Assembly: GCF_031085175.1 (NCBI RefSeq)
Contig: NZ_JAVHUY010000028.1
Span: forward strand, 1 to 64,000
DNA: 64,000 bases
Reading direction: 5' to 3'
Origin: Phytohabitans maris
GTDB taxonomy: Bacteria; Actinomycetota; Actinomycetes; Mycobacteriales; Micromonosporaceae
The notes beneath the pieces were generated by a model. That model did no database searches. It was not told the origin of the DNA and saw only the letters and a list, made by a program, of their open reading frames with translations. Below, piece by piece: positions 51,738 to 59,014 of the stretch (its first letter is position 1; each line of letters begins with the position of its first letter). Position numbers and translations under genes: made by a program.

Positions 51738-52907
51738 GTACGAGGCGTTCCAGCCGGACGTGATGGTCTGTCCACTGGGGAGGGTGAAGGCGAGCGTCCA
51801 GCCGTTGACCGTACCGCTGCTCGTGTTCGTGATGGTGATGGAGGCGGTCAGGCCGGTGTTCCAGGAGTTGACCGTGTAGCCGACCCGGCACGCGCCACCC
51901 GTGGGCGGCGGGCCCGACGTCGGCGGCTGCGAGGTGGGCGGCGAGGACGTCGGCGGGCCCGACGTGGGCGGCTGCGAGGTCGGCGGGGTCGGCGTGTCGA
52001 GGCCGAAGAAGCGGATCGCCTCAGCCGCGTTCACCGGGAGGTTGTGCGGCACGCCCTGGAGGCTGATCGCCTCGACCGGAGCCTGGCCGCCGCTGCTGCC
52101 GTACCGGGTGCGGGTCTGTCCCGAAGCGGGCGTGTCGGTGAAGGTCGGCGTCTGGCTCAGGCCGTGCAGGTTGGTCCACTGCTTGATCTCTTCGGTGAAG
52201 TTGGGGTACCGCAGCGTCTCGTCGTTCGTGCCGTGCCATAGCTGCATCCGCGGCCGCGCGCCGGTGTAGCCGGGGTACGCGTTGCGGACCAGGTCGCCCC
52301 ACTGCTGCGGGGTGCGCACGATCTGGCCGTTGGCGCACTGGCTGTTCCAGGTGGAGCCGTCGGTGGTGGCGAAGCAGCCGAACGGCACGCCGGCGAACGC
52401 CGCGCCCCCCTTGAACACGTCCGGGTAGAGGCCGAGCAGCACGTTGGTCATCATCGCGCCCGACGAGGTGCCGGCGGCGAAGACGCGGTTGGGGTCGGCG
52501 TTGTAACGCTGCTGCACGTAGCCGACCATCGACCGGATCGAGACCGGGTCGCTGCCACCGTCGCGGCGCAGCGCCTGCGGTGAGTACACGTCGAAGCACT
52601 GGCCGCTGCGGGTGGCCGACGGGTAGATGACGATGAAGCCGTACTGGTCGGCCTGCTGCGCGAACTGGGTGCCGGAGTAGTAGGCCGGTCCGCTGCCGGT
52701 GCAGTAGTGCACCGCCACCAGGATGCCGGGGCGGGCCTGCACCCGGTCCGGCACGTAGAGGTGCATGCGCAGGTTGCTCGGGTTGGTGCCGAAGTTGGTC
52801 ACCTCGACGAGCGTCGCCGCGGACGCGGGTTGGGCGAGCGTGAGGGTGGCGGCCACGAGCGCGGTCGCGAGCCCCGCGGCGCCGATCACGATGCTTCTGA
52901 GTCTCAT
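51579..52907 (-). CDS. Secreted PHB-depolymerase-type esterase with CBM2
   Basis: 442 aa. Signal peptide (to about residue 30, ASA site), esterase domain of the PHB-depolymerase/CE1 group (VAVHYCTGSGPAYYSGTQFA; nucleophile in AAGTSSGAMM; HGTNDETLRYPN with the Asp; His in VPHNLP), a Pro/Thr/Ser linker (TPPTSQPPTSGPPTSSPPTS), then a cellulose-binding CBM2 (about 345-442, VGYTVNSWNTGLTASITITN). It probably removes acetyl or feruloyl groups from plant cell wall xylan while bound to cellulose. A divergent LacI gene is its likely regulator. Confidence 0.9.
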   Translation of the reverse strand: MRLRSIVIGAAGLATALVAATLTLAQPASAATLVEVTNFGTNPSNLRMHLYVPDRVQARPGILVAVHYCTGSGPAYYSGTQFAQQADQYGFIVIYPSATRSGQCFDVYSPQALRRDGGSDPVSIRSMVGYVQQRYNADPNRVFAAGTSSGAMMTNVLLGLYPDVFKGGAAFAGVPFGCFATTDGSTWNSQCANGQIVRTPQQWGDLVRNAYPGYTGARPRMQLWHGTNDETLRYPNFTEEIKQWTNLHGLSQTPTFTDTPASGQTRTRYGSSGGQAPVEAISLQGVPHNLPVNAAEAIRFFGLDTPTPPTSQPPTSGPPTSSPPTSQPPTSGPPPTGGACRVGYTVNSWNTGLTASITITNTSSGTVNGWTLAFTLPSGQTITSGWNASYSPNSGAVTARNASYNGTLAPNASTGIGFQATHTGNTGRPTSFTLNGTACTLA

Positions 52908-52999
52908 GCGGGGTAGGTCCTCCCGAACCGTCGGATGCCCTGGGCGGGGCGCGGGCGCCGGTGTACGGGCTCACCGTCGGTGCCGCCCGTGCTGAAACA

Positions 53000-53019
53000 T
53001 TCCGTAGTATGTACCGGAA
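53000..53019. promoter_or_regulatory. Operator candidate between CBM2-esterase and LacI genes
   Basis: TTCCGTAGTATGTACCGGAA: TTCCG and CGGAA arms ten bases apart, in the divergent promoter region. It may bind the LacI protein encoded alongside. AAGGAGG at 53048-53054 marks a possible upstream translation start of that gene. Confidence 0.4.
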
Positions 53020-53159
53020 CACATCAACGTGCAAATGTCCATCTATATAAGGAGGCCAGGGCGGACAAAATGGAAGGTTCACGAGAGCCTGGAGGAGGCG
53101 GAGATGGATGGCGGTGCCGGCAGGTTCCGGAAAGACAGCCGCAAGGTCCGCATCGTAGA

Positions 53160-54221
53160 ATGCCGAGCGTGACCGCGACGGGCGCTCCCGCATCCGTCGG
53201 CGACGGCCGTCGCCGCGGCAAGGTCACCGTGGCCACGATCGCCCGGCTGGCCGGCGTCTCCGCGCCCACCGTCTCCCGCGTGCTCAACGGCCAGGCCGGC
53301 GTGGCGCTGAGCACCCGGCGGCGGGTCGAGGCGGTGCTGCACGAGCACGGTTACCAGCGCGGCGACGCGACCGCCCAGGCGCCGCTGATCGAGCTCGTCT
53401 TCCACGCGCTCGACAGCCTGTGGGCGCTGGAGATCATCCAGGGGGTCGAAGAGGTCGCCCGCGACCAAAAGCTCGGCGTCGTGCTCACCACCATGCAGGG
53501 GCGGCTCACGCCCGGCGCCGGCTGGACCGAGCAGGTGCTCTCCCGCCGCCCGATGGGCGTGATCGCCGTGCTCTCCGACCTGACCGCCCACCAGCAGGCG
53601 CAGCTGGCCACCGGCTCGATCCCGCTCGTCACGCTCGACCCGACCGGCGAGCCGCTGCACGACACCCCCTCGGTCGGCGCGGCCAACTACAGCGGCGCGC
53701 TCGTCGCCACCCGCCACCTGCTGGAGCTCGGGCACCGGCGGATCGGCATGCTCTGCGGCAACCTCAAGTGGCCGTTCTGCCGCGCCCGGCTCGACGGCTT
53801 CCGCGCCGCGATGGACCAGGCCGGCGTGCCGGTCGAGGCCGACCTGGTCCGGGTCGGCCCGCTCTACGTCGAGGGCGCGGCCCGCGAGACCGCCGCCCTG
53901 CTGCGCCTGCCCGAGCCGCCTACCGCGCTCTTCGCCACCAACGACCTGCAGGCGCACGGCGTCTACGAAGCGGCCCGGCAGGCCGGCGTGCGCATCCCCG
54001 ACGACCTCAGCGTGGTCGGCTTCGACGACCTGCCGTTCACCCGCTGGGCCGGCCCGCCGATGACCACCGTGCGCCAGCCGCTCAAGCGGATGGGCACGAC
54101 GGCCGCCGCGATGCTCGTCGCGCTCGCCGCGGGCCAGGCACCGCGCGAGCGCAGGGTCGAGCTCACCACCGACCTCGTCGTCCGCGAGAGCACCGCGCCG
54201 CCGCCGACCGGAAAGACATAG
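53160..54221 (+). CDS. LacI-family transcriptional regulator
   Basis: 353 aa from ATG 53160. TAGAAT (53156-53161) lies seven bases before the in-frame GTG 53169, so a leaderless start there is also likely; a third possibility is ATG 53070 behind AAGGAGG. Helix-turn-helix VTVATIARLAGVSAPTVSRV followed by LNGQAG; the sensor domain ends VRESTAPPPT. It faces the CBM2-esterase gene and probably senses a plant-polysaccharide oligosaccharide. The dispersed repeat begins five bases after its stop, and two long hairpins follow. Confidence 0.92.
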   Translation: MPSVTATGAPASVGDGRRRGKVTVATIARLAGVSAPTVSRVLNGQAGVALSTRRRVEAVLHEHGYQRGDATAQAPLIELVFHALDSLWALEIIQGVEEVARDQKLGVVLTTMQGRLTPGAGWTEQVLSRRPMGVIAVLSDLTAHQQAQLATGSIPLVTLDPTGEPLHDTPSVGAANYSGALVATRHLLELGHRRIGMLCGNLKWPFCRARLDGFRAAMDQAGVPVEADLVRVGPLYVEGAARETAALLRLPEPPTALFATNDLQAHGVYEAARQAGVRIPDDLSVVGFDDLPFTRWAGPPMTTVRQPLKRMGTTAAAMLVALAAGQAPRERRVELTTDLVVRESTAPPPTGKT

Positions 54222-54225
54222 ACGA

Positions 54226-54298
54226 GAGCTACCGCGACGCCCGTCGTGGTCCGGACCGTTGCTCCCGCGGCCTCACCCTCCGCGCTCCCCAACCCGCC
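54226..54298 (+). repeat. Dispersed intergenic repeat, copy after the third LacI gene
   Basis: GAGCTACCGCGACGCCCGTC, GTGGTCCGGACCGTTG, CTCCCGCGGCCTCACCCTCC, then GCTCCCCAACCC. It begins directly after the LacI stop. With the two hairpins below it fills the gene-free gap 54222-54673. Confidence 0.82.
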
Positions 54299-54320
54299 GG
54301 CCGATCAAGGCTCTCAGGGG

Positions 54321-54370
54321 AGATCGTGGTATTCCAGTGCCCCTCTGAGGGCACCCAGGTACCACGATCT
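54321..54370. repeat. Long hairpin, family C, copy 2
   Basis: Arms 54321-54342 (AGATCGTGGTATTCCAGTGC then CC) and 54349-54370. The outer 11 bases and the inner GTGCCC pair exactly; five bases between them are mismatched or wobble. The loop is CTCTGA. The outer AGATCGTGGTA/TACCACGATCT is identical to the copy at 47350. Confidence 0.85.
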
Positions 54371-54515
54371 GCTTTCGCGACTCGATGCCGCCGAGCCCCG
54401 ACTCCGGACGCCGCGGTCAGCGGCAGATGGCCGCCGGAAACGGCGGCGCGTTCGAACCCTGAACACTGAGGGTGCCACGCGAACCCCGACCGTTCCGAAG
54501 ACCTTGCGGTGCAGG

Positions 54516-54569
54516 GTGATCGAAGCTCCTTTGAAGTCGTTAGAACGACTTGAAAGGAGCTTCGATCAC
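54516..54569. repeat. Long hairpin, family B, copy 2
   Basis: Left arm 54516-54539 begins GTGATCGAAGCTCCTTTGAA; loop TTAGAA; right arm 54546-54569 ends GGAGCTTCGATCAC. 23 of 24 positions pair. Against the copy at 16198 the outer GTGATCGAAGCTCC is identical and inner stem bases changed on both sides. Confidence 0.85.
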
Positions 54570-54673
54570 CGGCGGGGGCCCGCCCGGGGCCCGCCGGGCG
54601 CCGGCGCCGCAAGGTGGCCAGATCCCCAAGAATCGTCGAGCGAGACCTGCCCAGGTGCGCCGCACCTGGGGTC

Positions 54674-54847
54674 CTAGGCGCCGGCGCCGCCGTTGGTCCA
54701 GGGGCCGGCCGCGCTCGCGTCGCGGCCCTGGTTGGCGATCCGCTCCGACTCCCGTGCCGCCCGCCGCGCCGCGCGGTCGGCCTGGGCGGCGATCCTCGCC
54801 GCCCGCCTCTCGGCCCTGCGGGCCTTCCAGTCGCGTAGGTTGAGCAT
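54674..54847 (-). CDS. Small basic protein
   Basis: 57 aa, ATG 54847. It is mostly one charged helix (DWKARRAERRAARIAAQADR) with a Gly/Ala C-terminus. It shows strong third-position GC. No family recognised. It is divergent from the AIG2-like gene, 34 bases away. Confidence 0.5.
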   Translation of the reverse strand: MLNLRDWKARRAERRAARIAAQADRAARRAARESERIANQGRDASAAGPWTNGGAGA

Positions 54848-54881
54848 CCACCCAGAGTAGTTCCAGAAGCCAAGGGGAAAC

Positions 54882-55217
54882 ATGCCTCTGCTCTTCTCGT
54901 ACGGCACCCTCCGCGACCCCAAGGTCCAGCTGGCCAACTTCGGCCGCGAGCTGGTCGGGCGGGAGGACGAGCTTCCCGGGTACCGCCTGGACGTGCTCGA
55001 GATCGACGACCCGTACGTGCTCGACGTCAGCGGCCTGGCCCGCCACCCGATCGTGGTGCGGACCGGCGACGGGCGGGACGGCGTGGCGGGCGCGGTGTTC
55101 GAGGTGACCGACGCCGAGCTCGCCGCCGCCGACGAGTACGAAGTGGACGACTACGAGCGGGTGCTCGCCACGCTCTCCTCGGGCGCCGAGGCATGGGTGT
55201 ACGTGAGGAGCATCTAA
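54882..55217 (+). CDS. AIG2/gamma-glutamylcyclotransferase-fold protein
   Basis: 111 aa. FSYGTLRDPKVQL at the N-terminus is the substrate-binding loop and the Glu in DEYEVDDYERV the catalytic acid of the cyclotransferase fold. Members release 5-oxoproline from gamma-glutamyl amines or amides. AAGGGGAAAC precedes ATG. It lies 77 bases upstream of the Nit1C-type operon in the same direction; a nitrogen-recycling link is possible but unproven. Confidence 0.85.
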   Translation: MPLLFSYGTLRDPKVQLANFGRELVGREDELPGYRLDVLEIDDPYVLDVSGLARHPIVVRTGDGRDGVAGAVFEVTDAELAAADEYEVDDYERVLATLSSGAEAWVYVRSI

Positions 55218-55236
55218 CGGCCGCTTGTTCCGGATG

Positions 55237-55252
55237 AAACCGCGCGGAAACC
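55237..55252 (+). promoter_or_regulatory. GlnR-like box upstream of the nitrilase operon
   Basis: GAAAC-N6-GAAAC (GAAACCGCGCGGAAAC), 43 bases before the first operon gene. Actinobacterial GlnR sites are built from gTnAC/GaAAC half-sites with six-base spacers, and Nit1C genes are nitrogen-starvation responsive in other bacteria. Here both halves are of the GaAAC type. Confidence 0.45.
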
Positions 55253-55294
55253 AGCGGCGGCTGGAGTGTTCGGCATCGGACCGCGGGAGGTGCC

Positions 55295-56605
55295 ATGCCG
55301 GACAGCGACATCCTCGGCGGCCACCACCGCGTCGTCGTGGTGGGTGGCGGGCAGGCGGGGTTGGCGATGAGCTGGCACCTGCGCCGGCGCCGGATCGAGC
55401 ACCTGGTGCTGGAGCGGCACCGGGTCGGGTACGAATGGCGGGCGCGGCGCTGGGACTCGTTCTGCCTCGTCACGCCGAACTGGCAGTGCCAGCTGCCCGG
55501 ATTCCCTTACCCGGGGCCGGATCCGGACGGCTTCATGGGGCGCGACGAGGTCGTGCGCTACCTGGAGGAGTACGCGGCCTCGTTCGACCCGCCGCTGCGC
55601 GAGGGCGTCGAGGCGACCCGCCTGCGGCGCACGGAGGCGGGCGTCTTCGAGCTCGTCACCAGCGGCGGCACGGTCACCGCCGACCAGGTGGTGGTGGCCA
55701 CCGGGCCCTACCACACGCCCGCCGTGCCGCGGATGGCCGAGCGGCTGCCGGCCGGCGTGACCCAGCTGCACTCCTCCGGATACCGGGAGCCGGCCCAGCT
55801 GCCCGAGGGCGCGGTGCTCGTGGTCGGCACCGGGCAGTCCGGCTGCCAGATCGCCGAAGACCTCCACCTCGCCGGCCGCCGCGTCCACCTGGCGGTCGGC
55901 GGCGCGCCCCGCGTGGCCCGCTTCTACCGGGGCCGTGACGTGGTGGCCTGGCTGGCCGACATGGGCTACTACGACAAGGGCATCGACGAGTTCGCCGACG
56001 CGGAGGCGGTGCGCTTCCGGGTCAACCACTACGTCACCGGCCGCGACGGCGGGCGCGACATCGACCTGCGGGCCTTCGCCCGCGACGGCATGCGGCTGCA
56101 CGGCCGGCTCGCCGCGATCGCCGGCGGCAGCGCCGCCTTCGCCGGCGACCTGCGGCACAACCTCGACCACGCCGACGCGGTCGCCGAGTCCATCAAGGAC
56201 ACCATCGACGAGTTCATCCTGGCGTGCGGCATCGAAGCGCCGACCGAGCCGCGGTACGTGCCGGTGTGGGCGCCACCGTCCGACCACCCGTCCACACTGG
56301 ACCTAGCGGCGGCGGGTGTGTCGGCGGTGGTGTGGGCCACCGGCTTCCACCGCGACCACCGGTGGGTGCGGGTGCCGGTCTTCGACGGCCGTGGCTACCC
56401 GACCCACCGGCGCGGCGTCACCTCCTGCCCCGGGCTCTACTTCCTCGGCCTGCCGTGGCAGCACACCTGGGGTTCCGGCCGCTTCTCCGGCGTGGCCCGG
56501 GACGCCGAGCACCTCGCCGACCGGATCGCCGCGATGGAGCTGCGCTGGGCCGTCGAAGAGGTGCGCTGGATCGCCGGCACGCCGCCCGAGCGGGTGGCCT
56601 CGTGA
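55295..56605 (+). CDS. MSMEG_0569-family flavin-dependent oxidoreductase
   Basis: 436 aa. FAD-binding Rossmann motif VVVGGGQAGLAMSWHL (residues 12-27) and second dinucleotide motif VLVVGTGQSGCQIAEDL near residue 180 give a flavin monooxygenase-like fold; WDSFCLVTPNWQCQLPGFPY is conserved in the Nit1C flavoprotein. First gene of the operon, with CGGGAGG before ATG. It overlaps the amidohydrolase gene by GTGA. The role of this flavoprotein in nitrile/cyanide metabolism is not known in detail. Confidence 0.88.
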   Translation: MPDSDILGGHHRVVVVGGGQAGLAMSWHLRRRRIEHLVLERHRVGYEWRARRWDSFCLVTPNWQCQLPGFPYPGPDPDGFMGRDEVVRYLEEYAASFDPPLREGVEATRLRRTEAGVFELVTSGGTVTADQVVVATGPYHTPAVPRMAERLPAGVTQLHSSGYREPAQLPEGAVLVVGTGQSGCQIAEDLHLAGRRVHLAVGGAPRVARFYRGRDVVAWLADMGYYDKGIDEFADAEAVRFRVNHYVTGRDGGRDIDLRAFARDGMRLHGRLAAIAGGSAAFAGDLRHNLDHADAVAESIKDTIDEFILACGIEAPTEPRYVPVWAPPSDHPSTLDLAAAGVSAVVWATGFHRDHRWVRVPVFDGRGYPTHRRGVTSCPGLYFLGLPWQHTWGSGRFSGVARDAEHLADRIAAMELRWAVEEVRWIAGTPPERVAS

Positions 56606-57423
56606 AGCGGGTCTGCGACGCCCACCGGCACCTGGGCACCCTGCCGGCGTACCCGTTCTACGGCGGCCCGCCGGTGCACCCCGACGTGACCGCCCGCGCG
56701 ACGCTCAAGCAGCTCCTGGCCGACCTCGACGCCGAGGGCACCGAGCGGGCCCTCGTCCTGCCCAACTACGGGGTGCCCGACCCGGACCTCGCCTTCTCCC
56801 TCAACGAGCTCTGCGTCGAGGCGGCCGCCGCCGACGAGCGGATCCGATGTGGACTGTGGGTGTCGCCGCGCCCCGAGGACGGGGAGCGTACCGCCGCCGC
56901 GCTCGCCCTCGCCGGCGAGGCGGGCGTCCGCGCGCTCAAGCTCAGCTTCCTGCTCGGCGGCCGGGCCACCGACCCCGCCTGCCGCCCGGCGCTCGACCGC
57001 GTCTTCGCCGCCGCCGAGGCGCACGGCCTGGTCGTGCACGTGCACACCTCGCCCGGCGCCGCCTCCGACGTCGACGAGGTCGGCCACCTCGTCGAGTGGT
57101 ACGCCGACCGCGTGCCGGTGCACCTGGTGCACTTCGGCGGCGGCATGAGCGGGCACATCAAGCTCGCCGGCGCCCGCTTCCTCGACTGGGTGGCGGCCGG
57201 CAAGCGGGTCTACACCGACATGTCCTGGGCCATCGGCTTCGCCCCGCGCTGGCTAGCCGCCGAGATCGAGCGGCGCGGCCTCGGCCACGACCGGGTGCTC
57301 TTCGCCAGCGACGAGCCGTGGGGCGACCACGCGGGGGAGTACGCCAAGCTGCGCGCCGCGGCGGGGGACGGCGCCCTGGCCGACCTGGTTTTCCGCGACA
57401 ACTTCGCCCGTCTGTACCCATGA
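56602..57423 (+). CDS. Amidohydrolase-2-like metal hydrolase inside the nitrilase operon
   Basis: 273 aa from GTG 56602. The N-terminus CDAHRHLGTLP has the DxHxH metal motif of amidohydrolase-2 TIM barrels; HVHTSPGAASD and the terminal FASDEPWGDH with the Asp fit the remaining metal and catalytic positions. Possible reactions are decarboxylation or hydrolysis of a small acid. I do not recall it as a core Nit1C gene. It is coupled both ways (GTGA overlap upstream; 11 bases to the next gene). Confidence 0.8.
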   Translation: MKRVCDAHRHLGTLPAYPFYGGPPVHPDVTARATLKQLLADLDAEGTERALVLPNYGVPDPDLAFSLNELCVEAAAADERIRCGLWVSPRPEDGERTAAALALAGEAGVRALKLSFLLGGRATDPACRPALDRVFAAAEAHGLVVHVHTSPGAASDVDEVGHLVEWYADRVPVHLVHFGGGMSGHIKLAGARFLDWVAAGKRVYTDMSWAIGFAPRWLAAEIERRGLGHDRVLFASDEPWGDHAGEYAKLRAAAGDGALADLVFRDNFARLYP

Positions 57424-57434
57424 GGAGGAGAGCT

Positions 57435-57947
57435 GTGACCGACCTGAGCGACCTGGAGAAGCAGAGCCTCGACGAGATCCCCCACCCCTCGCTGCCGCAG
57501 GGCTCCAGCATCTACGGCGGCACCAAGGTGTTTCCCGACTACCAGGCGGAGAACGGCGAGGTGTACTTCACGCTCGTGCACGGCATCGCGCACGAGTCGT
57601 CGGTGAGCTTCGTCGCGATCCTGCAGGCCACCCGCGCGCTGCGCAAGGGCTTCGAGTCGGCCATCTACTTCTACGGCCCCGGCTCGCTCAACTGCCTGGC
57701 CACCCGGGGCTTCCCGACCACCGGCAACTCGGCGTTCCCCGGCGAGCACAACATCAACAACTCGCTGAGCACGTTCATCGCCGAGGGCGGCAAGGTGTAC
57801 TGCTGCCGCTTCGGGCTGTCGCTGCACGGCGCGCGGGAGGAGGACCTCATCGAAGGGGTCATCCCCACCCACCCGCTCGACGTGCAGGACGCGCTCATCC
57901 ACTACGCGCGCAAGGGCGCGATCATCAACTCCACGTACATGTTCTGA
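57435..57947 (+). CDS. MSMEG_0572/Sll0783-family nitrogen-starvation protein
   Basis: 170 aa, GTG 57435 behind GAGGAGGAGAG. GSSIYGGTKVFPDYQAENGE and FYGPGSLNCLATRGFPTTGN are blocks I associate with Sll0783, a Nit1C marker. The CCRFGLSLHGAREEDLIEGV segment follows. In Synechocystis sll0783 is induced by nitrogen starvation and affects PHB accumulation; its biochemical activity is unknown. Conserved Cys residues near 91 and 125-126 could bind metal. Confidence 0.9.
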   Translation: MTDLSDLEKQSLDEIPHPSLPQGSSIYGGTKVFPDYQAENGEVYFTLVHGIAHESSVSFVAILQATRALRKGFESAIYFYGPGSLNCLATRGFPTTGNSAFPGEHNINNSLSTFIAEGGKVYCCRFGLSLHGAREEDLIEGVIPTHPLDVQDALIHYARKGAIINSTYMF

Positions 57948-57952
57948 TCGCC

Positions 57953-59014
57953 ATGCCGGACGACCGCCTCACCACGCGGGTCGACGTCGCGGTCCGGGGT
58001 GTCCGGGTGGACGCCCCGGTGCGCCGCCCGGCCGGCGCCGGCCCCAGCGACGACGGGCACCTGCTGCTCGACGGCGCCAACGCCGCGCTGCCGATCAACC
58101 CGGCCAGCCCGTACCGGGTGCGGGACGGCCGGCTGCTCAACGGCACCGTCGACACCGGACTGTCCATCGTGGCGGTCCGCCGGCCCCGCTTCTACGACCT
58201 GGAGACGGCCGACGGCGTGCGGTACGAGCGGATCGCCCGGCTGCACGGGGCGGACGTGCTCGCCACCACCGTCGTGCAGACCTGCGTCCGGTACGCCGAG
58301 GAGCAGCGCTGCCGCTTCTGCGCCATCGAGGAGTCGCTGCGCGGCGGCGCCACGGTCGCGGCGAAGACGCCGGCACAGCTCGCCGAGGTGGCCGAGGCGG
58401 CGGTACGGCTCGACGGGGTGCGCCAGATGGTGATGACCACCGGCACCACGGCCGGGCCGGACCGCGGCGCCCGCATCCTGGCCCGGTGCGTGCGGGCGGT
58501 GCGCGCCGCCGTTCCCGGGCTGCCGATCCAGGTACAGCTGGAGCCGCCCGCCGACCTCTCCGCCCTCACCGAGCTGCGCGAGGCGGGCGCGGTGGCGGTC
58601 GGCATCCACGTCGAGTCGCTCGACGACGCCGTACGCCGGCGGTGGATGCCGGGCAAGGCGACGGTGCCGCTGGCGGCGTACGAGGCGGCCTGGGACGAGG
58701 CGGTCCGCGTCTTCGGGCGCAACCGCGTCTCCACGTACCTGCTGGTCGGGCTCGGCGAGGACCCGGACGAGCTCGTCGCGGGCGCGGGGCGGCTGATCGC
58801 GCGCGGGGTGTACCCGTTCGTGGTGCCGTTCCGGCCGATGCTCGGCACCCTGGCCCGGCGCGACGGGGCGAGCGCGCCGCCGGTGGCGCTGGTCCGCGAC
58901 GTGACCGCGCGGGTCGGCGCGCTGCTGCGCGCGGCCGGGATGACCGGCGCCGAGCAGGAGGCCGGCTGCGCCGCGTGCGGTGCCTGCGGTGCGCTCCAGG
59001 CGGCCGGGGGGTGA
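57953..59014 (+). CDS. MSMEG_0568-family radical SAM protein
   Basis: 353 aa. The cluster Cys are in a CX8CX2C arrangement: Cys111, Cys120 and Cys123 (CVRYAEEQRCRFC), instead of the common CX3CX2C, and agree with my memory of this family. ICVESL-type strands follow (VGIHVESLDDAVRR), and the C-terminus carries CAACGAC, a possible auxiliary site. Likely does a radical step on a Nit1C metabolite. ATG 57953 is three bases after the previous stop. Confidence 0.9.
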   Translation: MPDDRLTTRVDVAVRGVRVDAPVRRPAGAGPSDDGHLLLDGANAALPINPASPYRVRDGRLLNGTVDTGLSIVAVRRPRFYDLETADGVRYERIARLHGADVLATTVVQTCVRYAEEQRCRFCAIEESLRGGATVAAKTPAQLAEVAEAAVRLDGVRQMVMTTGTTAGPDRGARILARCVRAVRAAVPGLPIQVQLEPPADLSALTELREAGAVAVGIHVESLDDAVRRRWMPGKATVPLAAYEAAWDEAVRVFGRNRVSTYLLVGLGEDPDELVAGAGRLIARGVYPFVVPFRPMLGTLARRDGASAPPVALVRDVTARVGALLRAAGMTGAEQEAGCAACGACGALQAAGG

